Numbered from the stretch's first letter, positions 24,697 to 33,870 are shown. The stretch is DNA of 64,000 nt from Pseudomonadota bacterium (GCA_023388175.1 JAEWGT010000002.1:124001-188000); one strand, 5' to 3'. Notes: generated by a model from the sequence alone, not told the origin. Translations and numbers: made by a program.

Positions 24697-25920
24697 ATGG
24701 CACAAATTGCGGGGAGCGGACCAACGGCGCACTGCGAACCCATGCCTTTCAGCAATTACCTCAACAAGCCGGGCGGAACAGACGCGGCAGCAGGCGGCCT
24801 GTACGAGGACCAGTTGCGGCAGGGCTTTCGTCGCCTGCGCTTTACGCCGGAGCTGGAGCGCATCTATCGCCATGTGGTGATCGTTGAGGCGCATTGGCCG
24901 GTTCTGGTCATCACGCTTTTTGCCATTGCGATCTGGACCCTGTTCGCCGGTCTCGATATCGTCCGGCTCGACCTCTATGGACGCTGGCCCCTGACGCCGG
25001 ACATCTGGCTGTTGCTGGCATTGCGTGGCGGCGTCCTGATCGCGCTTCTGGCCTGTCTGGTCCCGGCCGTGCGTGAAAATACCTGGCTCGATTGGAAGGC
25101 CTTTGCGGTCTACCTTCTGTTGTGCAGCGGGGCGGCGTTCACGGCGGCCATCTACAAGTTCAATGGCATGCCCGCAGCCGATGCAGCACAGATCGTGCTG
25201 GCCATGGCCGCCTTCATGCCCATGGGCATGCGCTTCTACCAGGCGCTTGCCGCCAGCATCGGCATGGTGATCGTGACCGTCATTGCCGGGCTGGCATGGC
25301 TGCCGCCCGAGCTCTGGCAAAACCAGTTCTCGCTGCTCGGCATCATCATCATAAGTGTGCCGGTTGGCGCCGTCGGGGCTTACCTGCGCGAATATGCCCA
25401 TCGCCGCCAGTTCCTTCTGGCCGGAATTCTCGAGCATCAGGCGCAGTTCGATGCCCTCACCGATCTTGCCAATCGGCGCCTGTTTCATCGCCACGCCACG
25501 GCCGCCCTGGAGCATGCCGAACGCGCCCGCGAGCAATTGGTGCTGGCAGTGATCGACATCGATCATTTCAAGAATTTCAACGACAGGTTCGGGCATGTGG
25601 CCGGCGACGTCGCACTGCGTCATGTCGCCGATCTGATCAGGGATGCCGCTCGCCGCCCCATGGACATGGCAGCCCGGCTCGGCGGCGAGGAATTTGCGCT
25701 GCTGCTCTATGGCAGCGATCTGGAACAGGCCCAGGCAATCCTGGAAAAATTGCGCCAGCAGATCGCCGAAACCGCTCTGGGCCCGTCCGCCAACCTCACC
25801 ATCAGCCTTGGCGCGACCATGCCCGGCAGCACCGAAGATCTGGACCGGCTCTATGCCCGCGCCGACAAACTGCTCTACCGCAGCAAGGCCGATGGCCGGA
25901 ACCGGCTAACTCTGGGCTAG
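24697..25920 (+). CDS. Membrane-bound diguanylate cyclase (GGDEF)
   Basis: Six or so membrane helices (about residues 65-225) precede a C-terminal GGDEF domain with the intact active site GGEEF and IDHFKNFNDRFGH. An RPMD (RxxD) lies five residues before GGEEF, the correct place for the c-di-GMP inhibitory I-site, so product inhibition is likely. The length of 407 residues assumes the ATG at 24697; an ATG at 24742 (MPFSNYL) is nearly as plausible. It makes c-di-GMP from two GTP. Confidence 0.92.
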   Translation: MAQIAGSGPTAHCEPMPFSNYLNKPGGTDAAAGGLYEDQLRQGFRRLRFTPELERIYRHVVIVEAHWPVLVITLFAIAIWTLFAGLDIVRLDLYGRWPLTPDIWLLLALRGGVLIALLACLVPAVRENTWLDWKAFAVYLLLCSGAAFTAAIYKFNGMPAADAAQIVLAMAAFMPMGMRFYQALAASIGMVIVTVIAGLAWLPPELWQNQFSLLGIIIISVPVGAVGAYLREYAHRRQFLLAGILEHQAQFDALTDLANRRLFHRHATAALEHAERAREQLVLAVIDIDHFKNFNDRFGHVAGDVALRHVADLIRDAARRPMDMAARLGGEEFALLLYGSDLEQAQAILEKLRQQIAETALGPSANLTISLGATMPGSTEDLDRLYARADKLLYRSKADGRNRLTLG

Positions 25921-26024
25921 CGTTCTGCCCCCATTTGCGGCACCGAAGCAGGGCGCGGCGCAGGACACGAAAAAGCATGATTTCGTGCCTAGTGCTGTCT
26001 CATCGGAATTGGAAGGATAGTTCC

Positions 26025-26336
26025 ATGCTCAAACCCCTCGCCCTGCTCGCCATCACCGCCGCAACCATCGGGGGCGCCCAGGCCTCGTCCGGCGACGCCT
26101 GGGCCGAATTTGCCGCCGAGGTCGAAACGGCCTGCCTCGATGCCACCGAAGGTGTCTTCACCCAGCCAGTGGCAGTGGTCGATCCCTTTGGCAGCGAGAG
26201 CTTCGGCCTCGCCATTGTCTCGGGCGCTTTCCCGAGCGGCGGCGCGGGCAGCATTGTCTGCGTCTTCGACAAGCAGACCCAAGCTGTCGAGATCGGTGGC
26301 GAACTCGACGTGACCGTGACGCCGAACGCGGAATAG
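26025..26336 (+). CDS. Hypothetical periplasmic protein
   Basis: The protein (103 residues) has a signal peptide (MLKPLALLAITAATIGGAQA, cleavage near residue 20) and a small mature domain with two Cys (CLDATEG and IVCVFDKQ) that could form a disulfide. GGAAGG-type ribosome-binding bases (GGAAGGA) lie about 8 bases upstream. I do not recognise a family. A short hairpin (CACGAAA/TTTCGTG, 25966-25987) lies just upstream. Confidence 0.75.
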   Translation: MLKPLALLAITAATIGGAQASSGDAWAEFAAEVETACLDATEGVFTQPVAVVDPFGSESFGLAIVSGAFPSGGAGSIVCVFDKQTQAVEIGGELDVTVTPNAE

Positions 26337-26339
26337 AAC

Positions 26340-26429
26340 CTAGATCTGCCCCATCAGCTTCAGGCCGCCGAGGATGAGGATCAGCACGGCCAGCCAGAAC
26401 ATGCGGCGATGTCTGCGTTCATTCATCAT
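26340..26429 (-). CDS. Small membrane protein overlapping the ispG stop
   Basis: This 29-codon ORF reads MMNERRHRRMFWLAVL, then ILILGGLKLMGQI. A strongly basic N-terminus precedes a single membrane helix (about 11-26), so it should insert with its N-terminus in the cytoplasm. Its first ATG overlaps the ispG stop (ATGA), and a second ATG follows at once, the typical signature of translational coupling. It fills the space between ispG and the converging gene. Function unknown; existence rests on composition, layout and overlap. Confidence 0.55.
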   Translation of the reverse strand: MMNERRHRRMFWLAVLILILGGLKLMGQI

Positions 26430-27679
26430 TCGGCGGCGTCCTGGCGACCGGCGCCGAATTTCTTCTCGATATAATCGGCGACCATGACCTTGAACTGGTC
26501 GGCCACATCCGCGCCGCGCAGGGTGGCAACCTTTTCGCCATCGACAAAGACCGGGGCCGCAGGCGTTTCACCGGTGCCGGGCAGGGAAATGCCGATATTA
26601 GCATGCTTGCTCTCGCCCGGGCCGTTGACGATGCAACCCATCACCGCCACCGTCAGCGTCTCGACGCCGGGATAGCGCTCGCGCCATTCCGGCATGGAAA
26701 TGTTGAGATGGTCCTGAATCTCTTTTGCCAGTGTCTGGAACGTGGTGGACGTGGTGCGCCCGCAACCCGGACATGCCGCAACCACCGGCAGGAACTGACG
26801 GAAACCCATGGTCTGCAGCAATTCCTGCGCCACCTTGACCTCGGTGGTGCGGTCGCCGCCCGGCTCGGGGGTGAGCGAAATGCGGATCGTGTCACCGATC
26901 CCCTGCTGCAGGAGGATGCCCAGCGCTGCCGAGGAGGCGACAATGCCTTTCGAGCCCATGCCGGCTTCGGTGAGGCCAAGATGCAGCGCATAATCGCAGC
27001 GCGCCGCCAGATCCTGATAGACCGCAATCAGATGCTGGACATCGGAAACCTTGGTGGAAAGCAGGATCTGGTTGCGGCGCATGCCCAGCTCTTCGGCGCG
27101 GGCCGCTGACAACAGCGCCGACTGGATGATCGCTTCGCGTTGCACGGCGGCCGCGGAAATCGGCGCGGCGGAGGCCGCATTCTCGTCCATCAACCGGGTG
27201 AGAAGCTCTTCATCGAGCGAGCCCCAATTGACCCCGATCCGCACCGGCTTGTCGTATTTATTGGCGATCTCGATCAGCGTGGCGAATTGCGTGTCGCGCT
27301 TGGCCTTGAAGCCCACATTGCCCGGATTGATGCGATATTTCGCCAGCGCCTCGGCACAGGCCGGATGATCGGTGAGCAGCTTGTGCCCGATATAATGGAA
27401 ATCGCCGACCAGCGGCACGTCATAGCCCATGAAAGCCAGCCGGTCACGGATCACCGGCACGGCAGCAGCGCTTTCGTCGCGATCGACGGTAATGCGCACG
27501 ATTTCCGAACCGGCCCGGGCGAGCTGCATGACCTGCTTCACCGTCGCGTCGATATCGGCGGTGTCGGTATTGGTCATGGATTGCACGACGACAGGCGCGC
27601 CGCCGCCCACCATGACGCCACCCACATTGACTCCCACCGATTGCCTGCGCGGCGCTGGACCGGCCATCTCAAACCCCAT
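26426..27679 (-). CDS. ispG: 4-hydroxy-3-methylbut-2-enyl diphosphate synthase (flavodoxin/ferredoxin-dependent)
   Basis: It reduces MEcPP to HMBPP in the MEP isoprenoid pathway with a [4Fe-4S] cluster. The TIM-barrel N-terminus (VVVQSMTNTDTADI) is followed by the cluster domain with cysteines in CPGCGRT and AVMGCIVNGPGE. The length of 417 residues is normal for alphaproteobacteria. It supplies precursors for IspA, encoded about 4 kb away. Confidence 0.96.
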   Translation of the reverse strand: MGFEMAGPAPRRQSVGVNVGGVMVGGGAPVVVQSMTNTDTADIDATVKQVMQLARAGSEIVRITVDRDESAAAVPVIRDRLAFMGYDVPLVGDFHYIGHKLLTDHPACAEALAKYRINPGNVGFKAKRDTQFATLIEIANKYDKPVRIGVNWGSLDEELLTRLMDENAASAAPISAAAVQREAIIQSALLSAARAEELGMRRNQILLSTKVSDVQHLIAVYQDLAARCDYALHLGLTEAGMGSKGIVASSAALGILLQQGIGDTIRISLTPEPGGDRTTEVKVAQELLQTMGFRQFLPVVAACPGCGRTTSTTFQTLAKEIQDHLNISMPEWRERYPGVETLTVAVMGCIVNGPGESKHANIGISLPGTGETPAAPVFVDGEKVATLRGADVADQFKVMVADYIEKKFGAGRQDAAE

Positions 27680-27761
27680 TCATATCCGCTTCCGAGATAG
27701 GCCTTCCCTTTTGCGCGCGCAACTGAACAATAAAGTGACACCGTGAACGCGGGAGGACAGA

Positions 27762-28160
27762 TTGACCCCAGATGGTGACGCCAGAACGCAGATCGACGCC
27801 TATATTGCGGGACTGGAACCTCAATTCCGCCAGGCCATCGCCCATATCCGTTCCGTGGTGCGCGCCGCCGCGCCCGAAGCCGATGAAGTGATTACCTATG
27901 CCATGCCGGGCATCGCGCTGAACGGGCCGCTCGTCTCCTACTTCGCTTTCAAGAAGCACTGTTCCTTTTTCCCGATGGGCGATGCGGTCTTTGTCGGCAT
28001 GGCGGCGGAAATTGCGCCCTGGCGCACCGCCAAGGGCACGATGCAGTTTCCACCCGATCAATTGCCGCCAGACGATCTGATCCGGCGCATGGTCGAGGCT
28101 CGCGTGGCCGAGAATGCCGAAAAGGCTGAAGCGCGGAAGGCAAAGCGTCGGAAAAGCTGA
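27762..28160 (+). CDS. DUF1801 domain protein (YdhG-like)
   Basis: This 132-residue protein starts at a TTG with GGGAGGACAGA upstream. YIAGLEPQFRQAIAHIRSVV, EVITYAMPGI and YFAFKKHCSFFPMG match the YdhG/YyaI-like DUF1801 fold, related to frataxin-like iron chaperones in Bacillus; the role in this organism is unknown. The C-terminus is a charged Lys/Arg/Glu helix. A composite palindromic repeat begins 13 bases after the stop. Confidence 0.85.
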   Translation: MTPDGDARTQIDAYIAGLEPQFRQAIAHIRSVVRAAAPEADEVITYAMPGIALNGPLVSYFAFKKHCSFFPMGDAVFVGMAAEIAPWRTAKGTMQFPPDQLPPDDLIRRMVEARVAENAEKAEARKAKRRKS

Positions 28161-28173
28161 CATCAGGACTGCC

Positions 28174-28248
28174 GTCATTGCCGGGCTCGTCCCGGCAATC
28201 CATCTTGCCAGCCGCATGGACCACCGGGACAAGCCCGGGGGTGACGAT
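28174..28248. repeat. Composite palindromic repeat, two inverted arms (copy D)
   Basis: It is built like copy A at 18312-18386: left arm with ATTGCCGGG/CCCGGCAAT, linker beginning TCTTGC, right inverted arm with ACCACCGGG and ending GTGACGAT. Total length equals copy A (75 bases). The right arm reads CCCGGGGGT where the palindrome predicts CCCGGTGGT. Confidence 0.85.
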
Positions 28249-28352
28249 GGGCGGGAGAGTCTGGTTTCACACCGCTCAAGGCACGATCAAGGGCATCCCA
28301 AATGTGATCGTCACCATCTTGAACGCTGCGCAGCAGAGGCCATTTATCAATC

Positions 28353-28652
28353 ATGATGAACAGGCTCCTCCCCCGCATTTTCCTCTTCCGCAAGGAAGTC
28401 GGCCAGCTCTGGAAGGCTTTCTGGACGCGCGAAACCCCGCTCTACCTCAAGGCGGCGACGCTGTTTGCCGCCTTCTATCTGATCAATCCCTTCGACATCA
28501 TCCCCGATGTCCTGCCCCTGATCGGCTGGGTCGATGACCTTATCCTCATCCCGCTGATGGTGAGCTGGATCGTCTCCCGCCTGCCCGTGCCGCAGCCGGC
28601 CTATGCTGGCAAATATGGCCCCACAGTCGACGGTCGCGCCCGGCGGATGTAG
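28353..28652 (+). CDS. DUF1232 (YkvA-like) membrane protein
   Basis: The protein (99 residues) contains the DUF1232 core KAATLFAAFYLINPFDIIPDVLPLIGWVDD (written here in pieces: KAATLFAAFYL, INPFDIIPDV, LPLIGWVDD), with two short hydrophobic stretches. The family is broadly distributed with no defined function. It starts with ATGATG. A strong terminator follows 27 bases after the stop. Confidence 0.88.
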   Translation: MMNRLLPRIFLFRKEVGQLWKAFWTRETPLYLKAATLFAAFYLINPFDIIPDVLPLIGWVDDLILIPLMVSWIVSRLPVPQPAYAGKYGPTVDGRARRM

Positions 28653-28679
28653 GCGCCATAGATTAAATTGACGAAATTG

Positions 28680-28709
28680 AAAGGGAGGTACGTAAGTGCC
28701 TCCCTTTTT
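28680..28709 (+). terminator. Rho-independent terminator after the DUF1232 gene
   Basis: AAAGGGAGG at 28680-28688 pairs with CCTCCCTTT at 28699-28707. Three further pairs (one G-T) extend toward a GTAA loop, and T residues continue to 28709. It works best on the plus strand and insulates the Fic gene that follows. Confidence 0.9.
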
Positions 28710-28749
28710 GCGTTCGAAAACTGTCAAATTTCTTACACGTCCCTTTTTT

Positions 28750-28780
28750 CATGTTAGAAAAAATTGAAATTTCAAACATG
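28750..28780 (+). promoter_or_regulatory. Nested palindrome upstream of the Fic gene (candidate operator)
   Basis: CATGTT at 28750-28755 and AACATG at 28775-28780 form an outer inverted repeat. A perfect 12-bp palindrome TTGAAATTTCAA lies at 28764-28775. The region is AT-rich, unlike its surroundings, and ends 11 bases before the ATG at 28792. Autoregulation by the protein's own C-terminal winged helix is a plausible guess. Confidence 0.55.
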
Positions 28781-28791
28781 AGAAATCGGAT

Positions 28792-29892
28792 ATGTTAATT
28801 CCGAGCTATGAAATTCCATCGCTGCCGCCGCCGGTGGATCTGGAAACACCCAAAATCCTCCGCGCGTTGGCTGTGGCGCACCGGCACCTTGCTGAATTGA
28901 AAGGCCGGGCGATGGCCATTCCGAACCAGGGTATCCTGATCGATACTTTGGCGCTGCAGGAGGCCAAGGCAAGCTCCGAAATCGAGAACATCGTCACCAC
29001 ACAGGATGAACTCTTTCAAGCAAGCCTGTTTCCAGACGGACCAAACTCCCCGTCTGCCAAGGAGGTCGCCTATTATCGAGACGCCCTGAAATGCGGCTTT
29101 GAGAGGATGATTGACGACAAGGGCCTGCTCACCACAAACGCCATCATTGAAATATTCCAGGTTCTAAAAAGAACCTCTGAACGGTTCAGACCAGGGCCTG
29201 GAACAGCGCTAATGAACGAGAAGGCAGGAACGCTGGTCTATGTTCCACCGCAGACACATCAGGAAATCCAGTCAAAGATGAACGCACTTGAGGCTTTCAT
29301 AAATGATGAAAGCCTCACAGAACTGGACCCGCTCATAAAGATGGCATTGATCCACCATCAATTCGAAAGCATCCATCCGTTTAGCGACGGCAATGGTCGC
29401 GTCGGACGTATCCTCAATGTTCTATATCTGGTGCAGACAGGATTGTTGAACACACCCATCCTGTATCTAAGCCGCTACATCACCACTCATAAAGCGGACT
29501 ACTATCGCCTCCTGCAAAAAGTCAGAGACGAGAATGCCTGGGAAGAATGGGTGATCTTCATGCTCAAGGCCGTCGCCGCGACCTCCAGGCAGACGCTCCA
29601 ACTCATTGAGGGCATTGGATTGCTGATGGCAGACTACAAGCAAAGGCTGCGATCTGATCCAAACATCAAATATTCTCAGGACCTGCTGAACAATCTGTTC
29701 CGACACCCGTACACGAGAATCGAATTTGTTCAGAACGAGCTCGGTGTCACCAGACAAACTGCATCGAAATATCTAGACCAGCTCGGCGCGGCCGGATTTC
29801 TTGAGAAGCACCATCAGGGCCGAAACAATTACTATGTAAATGTTCCGCTGGTGGCGCTTCTCATGCGCGTCTCGGATGAAGATGTGCTCTAG
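28792..29892 (+). CDS. Fic-family protein (AMP-transferase) with C-terminal winged helix
   Basis: The active-site loop HPFSDGNGRVGR (residues 195-206, catalytic His195) is intact. An inhibitory motif SSEIEN (SxxxEN, residues 61-66) lies N-terminal, placing it in class II Fic proteins, which restrain their own AMPylation. The C-terminus (about 300-366) is a winged helix-turn-helix with VTRQTASKYLDQL. Length is 366 residues. Its codons are visibly more AT-rich than its neighbours and it has its own AT-rich promoter, which suggests transfer. Target protein unknown; a toxin or regulator role is possible. Confidence 0.92.
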   Translation: MLIPSYEIPSLPPPVDLETPKILRALAVAHRHLAELKGRAMAIPNQGILIDTLALQEAKASSEIENIVTTQDELFQASLFPDGPNSPSAKEVAYYRDALKCGFERMIDDKGLLTTNAIIEIFQVLKRTSERFRPGPGTALMNEKAGTLVYVPPQTHQEIQSKMNALEAFINDESLTELDPLIKMALIHHQFESIHPFSDGNGRVGRILNVLYLVQTGLLNTPILYLSRYITTHKADYYRLLQKVRDENAWEEWVIFMLKAVAATSRQTLQLIEGIGLLMADYKQRLRSDPNIKYSQDLLNNLFRHPYTRIEFVQNELGVTRQTASKYLDQLGAAGFLEKHHQGRNNYYVNVPLVALLMRVSDEDVL

Positions 29893-32800
29893 CTAGTCCA
29901 GCCGCACCAAGAGGTCCTTGGCATCGATCTGATCGCCTGGCTTGATCAGCAATTCGGCCACCACGCCGTCCACTTCGGCATGGATTGCCGTTTCCATCTT
30001 CATGGCTTCGATCGAGCAGAGCACGTCGCCAGCCGTCACCTTCTGGCCCTGCGCGACAGCCAGTGTCGAGATAACGCCCGGCATCGGCGCGCCGACCTGT
30101 TTCGGGTCGCCCGCAACCGCCTTGGCGCGCACCTTGACTTCGCCGGCCTTCAGGCGATCCGGCACGGTTATGGTGCGCGGCTGGCCGTTGAGGTCGAAGA
30201 AGACGCGCACTTCGCCCTTTTCATTGGTTTCGGCGCGGCCCTGATAGGTCACCACCAGGGTCTTGCCCTTCTCAATATCCACCAGCAGCTCGTCACCCTC
30301 TTCCAGCCCGTAGAAATAGACTGGGGTCGGCAAGACTTCTGTCGGGCCATAGCGGTCCTGGGTCTTTTCGAAGTCGGAATAGACCTTTGGATACATGAGA
30401 TACGAGGCCAGCCTGAAATCATCGACCGGCGCGCCGATCTCCTCGGAGATTTTCTTGCGTTCGGCTTCGAGGTCCACATCCTTGAGATAGGAGCCGGGAC
30501 GCTCGCTCATGGGCGTCCTGCCCTTGAGCACCTTCTTTTGCAGCGCCTCGGGGAACCCGCCGGGGGGCTGGCCCAGATCACCGGCAAAGAAGCCGACAAC
30601 CGAATCGGGGAAGGCAATATCCTTGCCCGGGTCTTCCACGTCGCTGCGCTTGAGACCGGCAGAAACCATGGCCAGAGCCATATCGCCGACAACCTTGGAG
30701 CTTGGCGTCACCTTCACGATATCGCCGAACATCTGGTTGACGTCGGCATAGGTCTGGGCAACCTCGTGCCAGCGGGTTTCGAGCCCGAGCGAGCGCGCCT
30801 GTTCCTTGAGATTGGTGAACTGGCCACCCGGCATTTCGTGAAGATAAACCTCCGAAGCGCCACCCTTGAGATTGCTTTCAAAAGCCGCGTATTGCGTCCG
30901 CACCGCTTCCCAGTAGAACGAAATCTGCCGGATCGCCTTGGCATCGAGCTCGGGATCGCGCTCATCGCCCTCAAGCGCGGCAACCAGCGAGCCCAGCGTC
31001 GGCTGCGACGTGGTCGAGGACAGCGCATCCATGGCCGCATCGACCGCGTCGACACCCGCTTCCACCGCCGCCAGCACCGTCGCCGCCGAAGCGCCGGACG
31101 TATCGTGGGTATGCAGGTGAATGGGCAGGCCCACTTCTTCCTTCAGCACCGAGACCAGCTTCCTGGCCGCAGCTGGCTTGAGGAGCCCCGCCATATCCTT
31201 GATGCCCAGAACATGAGCACCCGCCGCTTCCAGCTCCTTGGCCAGCCCCACATAATACTTGAGGTCATATTTGGAGCGGTCGGGATCGAAGAGATCGCCG
31301 GTATAGCAGATGGCGCCCTCGGCCACCTTGCCCTCCTCGATCACCGCATCGATCGAGACGCGCATGTTTTCGACCCAGTTGAGACAGTCGAAAATGCGGA
31401 AAATATCGACGCCACCCCGCGCCGCCTGCTGCACGAAGAACTTGACGACATTGTCGGCATAATTGGTGTAGCCGACGCCATTGGAGCCGCGCAGCAGCAT
31501 CTGCGTCAGGATATTGGGCGCGCCTTCGCGCACCTTGGCCAGCCGCTCCCACGGATCTTCATTGAGGAAGCGCATGGAGACGTCGAAGGTCGCGCCACCC
31601 CAGCATTCGAGCGAAAACAGGTTGGGCAGGCCGCGGCTATACGCCTGGGCAATGCGGGTAATGTCGAAGCTGCGCATGCGCGTCGCCAGCAGCGACTGGT
31701 GCGCGTCGCGCATGGTCGTATCGGTGAACAGGACCCGTTCCTGCGCCTTCATCCAGCGTGCCAGCCCTGCCGGTCCATCACGGTCCAGCACCTGCCGGCT
31801 GCCCTCCGCCACGCTGAGCGGCGGAAATTCGGGCAGAACCGGCGCCGCCGCATCGGCGGGCGGGCGCGGCCGGTCGCGCACTTCGGGATGCCCGTTGACG
31901 CTGACATCGGCGATATAGCTCAACAGCTTGGTCGCCCGGTCCTTGCGCGGCTTGAAATTGAACAGGTCCGGCGTCGTATCGATGAAACGCGTCGTATAGC
32001 GGTTCTCGACGAAATCGGGATGGGTGATGATGTTTTCGAGGAATGCCAGATTGGTGGCGACGCCGCGAATGCGGAATTCGCGCAGCGCGCGATGCATGCG
32101 GGCGATGGCTTCCCCGGCACTCGGGGCCCAGCAGGTCACCTTTTCCAGCAGCGGATCGTAATAACGGGTGATGATCGCCCCGGCATAGGCGGTGCCACCG
32201 TCGAGACGCACGCCAAACCCCGTCGCGCCGCGATAGGCGGTGATGCGGCCATAATCGGGAATGAAATTCTGCTCGGGGTCCTCGGTGGTCACCCGGCACT
32301 GGATGGCATTGCCGTTGAGGCGGATGTCTTCCTGTTTCGGAACGCCGGATTCCGGCGTGCCGATCACCGCGCCGTCGAGCAGATGGATCTGTGCCTTGAC
32401 GATGTCGATGCCCGTCACTTCCTCGGTGACGGTATGTTCCACCTGGATGCGCGGGTTCACTTCGATGAAGTAGAACTTGTCATTGTCGGCATCCATGAGG
32501 AATTCCACGGTGCCGGCGCCGCGATAATTGGCCGCCTGCCCGAGCCGCACGGCAGCATCTGTCAGATCCTTGCGGACCTTGTCATCGAGATAGGGCGCAG
32601 GCGCGCGCTCCACCACTTTCTGGTTGCGCCGCTGCACCGAGCAGTCGCGCTCGTAAAGATGCACCAGATTGCCGTGATCGTCGCCGATCAGCTGCACTTC
32701 CACATGCCGGGCGCGCTCGATCAGCTTTTCGAGATACATCTCGTCCTTGCCGAAAGCGGCCTTGGCCTCGCGCTTGCCTTCGGAAACTTCGCTCAGCAGC

Positions 32801-33333
32801 GTCTTTTCGTCCATGATGCGGCGCATGCCGCGCCCGCCACCGCCCCAGGAGGCCTTGAGCATCAGCGGATAGCCGATCTCGGCTGCCAGCTTCTTGATGG
32901 TCTCCGGATCGTCCGGCAGCGCCTCGGTGGCCGGCACGACCGGCACATTGGAGGCAATGGCCATGTTGCGGGCCGCGACCTTATTGCCCAGATCGCGCAT
33001 GGTCTGGGCGCGCGGGCCGATAAAGGTGATCCCGGCATCCTCGCAGGCATCGACGAATTCGGGGCTTTCCGACAAGAGGCCATAACCGGGATGGATGGCA
33101 TCGGCGCCGGAAATCCGGGCGATGCGGATATATTCCTCGATTTGCAGATAGGCTTCGACCGGCCCCTTGCCCTTGCCGATCAGATAGGCCTCGTCGGCCT
33201 TGAACCGGTGCAGCGCCAGCTTGTCTTCCTCGGCATAGACGGCGACGGTCTTGAGGCCAAGCTCATTGGCCGCGCGAAACACGCGGATGGCGATTTCGCT
33301 GCGATTGGCGACGAGAATTTTCTTGATGGGCAT
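29893..33333 (-). CDS. pyc: Pyruvate carboxylase
   Basis: It makes oxaloacetate from pyruvate and bicarbonate using ATP and biotin. Domains in order: biotin carboxylase (about 1-450; MKASWGGGGRGMR ATP-binding, EVNPRIQVEHTVTEE), carboxyltransferase (about 530-830; FTDTTMRDAHQSLLATRMR), and the C-terminal biotinyl domain with AMKMET (biotin Lys). The 1146 residues from the start at 33333 (MPIKKILVANRSE) equal the usual size. Its stop abuts the converging Fic gene. Confidence 0.97.
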   Translation of the reverse strand: MPIKKILVANRSEIAIRVFRAANELGLKTVAVYAEEDKLALHRFKADEAYLIGKGKGPVEAYLQIEEYIRIARISGADAIHPGYGLLSESPEFVDACEDAGITFIGPRAQTMRDLGNKVAARNMAIASNVPVVPATEALPDDPETIKKLAAEIGYPLMLKASWGGGGRGMRRIMDEKTLLSEVSEGKREAKAAFGKDEMYLEKLIERARHVEVQLIGDDHGNLVHLYERDCSVQRRNQKVVERAPAPYLDDKVRKDLTDAAVRLGQAANYRGAGTVEFLMDADNDKFYFIEVNPRIQVEHTVTEEVTGIDIVKAQIHLLDGAVIGTPESGVPKQEDIRLNGNAIQCRVTTEDPEQNFIPDYGRITAYRGATGFGVRLDGGTAYAGAIITRYYDPLLEKVTCWAPSAGEAIARMHRALREFRIRGVATNLAFLENIITHPDFVENRYTTRFIDTTPDLFNFKPRKDRATKLLSYIADVSVNGHPEVRDRPRPPADAAAPVLPEFPPLSVAEGSRQVLDRDGPAGLARWMKAQERVLFTDTTMRDAHQSLLATRMRSFDITRIAQAYSRGLPNLFSLECWGGATFDVSMRFLNEDPWERLAKVREGAPNILTQMLLRGSNGVGYTNYADNVVKFFVQQAARGGVDIFRIFDCLNWVENMRVSIDAVIEEGKVAEGAICYTGDLFDPDRSKYDLKYYVGLAKELEAAGAHVLGIKDMAGLLKPAAARKLVSVLKEEVGLPIHLHTHDTSGASAATVLAAVEAGVDAVDAAMDALSSTTSQPTLGSLVAALEGDERDPELDAKAIRQISFYWEAVRTQYAAFESNLKGGASEVYLHEMPGGQFTNLKEQARSLGLETRWHEVAQTYADVNQMFGDIVKVTPSSKVVGDMALAMVSAGLKRSDVEDPGKDIAFPDSVVGFFAGDLGQPPGGFPEALQKKVLKGRTPMSERPGSYLKDVDLEAERKKISEEIGAPVDDFRLASYLMYPKVYSDFEKTQDRYGPTEVLPTPVYFYGLEEGDELLVDIEKGKTLVVTYQGRAETNEKGEVRVFFDLNGQPRTITVPDRLKAGEVKVRAKAVAGDPKQVGAPMPGVISTLAVAQGQKVTAGDVLCSIEAMKMETAIHAEVDGVVAELLIKPGDQIDAKDLLVRLD

Positions 33334-33438
33334 CGATTTAAATTCCGAGCAGAAGGGGTCGAGGGCCGTGAACGCGGCCCGGCTCAGCACATCGACGGAA
33401 AGGCGGTCGCCCGCCCAACCGCCGAAAAAGTCCAGTCT

Positions 33439-33870
33439 CTATTTCTGGCCGAGATACCCGGCCAGATGGCTCATGTCATAGCCGGCCTCTGCCGCCTGCG
33501 CGATAATGTCCTCGGCCGGCTCCTCGCCGGCCTGGCTCAGCGCCCAGAGCGTGGTCGAACGCGTGCCCGACCGGCAGAAACAGAAGACCTTGCCGTCGCT
33601 CCCCTCGAGCACGGCTTTGGTCCGGGCCACGAGATCGGGATTAACCCCCTCCCGGCCCAGCGGAATGGCATGATAGGTGAGGCCCGCGGCCTTGGCTGCC
33701 GCTTCGATCTCGGCGCCGGCCGGCTGGTCGGGAGATTCCCCGTCGGGCCGGTTGTTGACGATGGCGACAAAGCCGAGCTCTTTGAGCGTTGCCACATCTT
33801 CCGGTCTGATCTGTCCAGAAACGCTGACGTGGTCGTTGATCCGCTTCAAATCCAAGGCGCTGCTCCCCAT
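33439..33870 (-). CDS. TIGR01244-family sulfurtransferase / phosphatase-like protein
   Basis: The protein (143 residues) belongs to the beta-lactamase-hydrolase-associated DUF442 family: HVSVSGQIRPEDV, IVNNRPDGESPDQP and the active-site loop FCRSGTRSTTLW, a rhodanese/phosphatase-like Cys-Arg loop. In relatives the domain is fused to a metallo-hydrolase (Blh) linked to sulfide handling; here it stands alone. Substrate unknown. A 68-base gap (33871 to about 33938) and the pyc promoter region (33334-33438) flank it without clear sites. Confidence 0.87.
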   Translation of the reverse strand: MGSSALDLKRINDHVSVSGQIRPEDVATLKELGFVAIVNNRPDGESPDQPAGAEIEAAAKAAGLTYHAIPLGREGVNPDLVARTKAVLEGSDGKVFCFCRSGTRSTTLWALSQAGEEPAEDIIAQAAEAGYDMSHLAGYLGQK

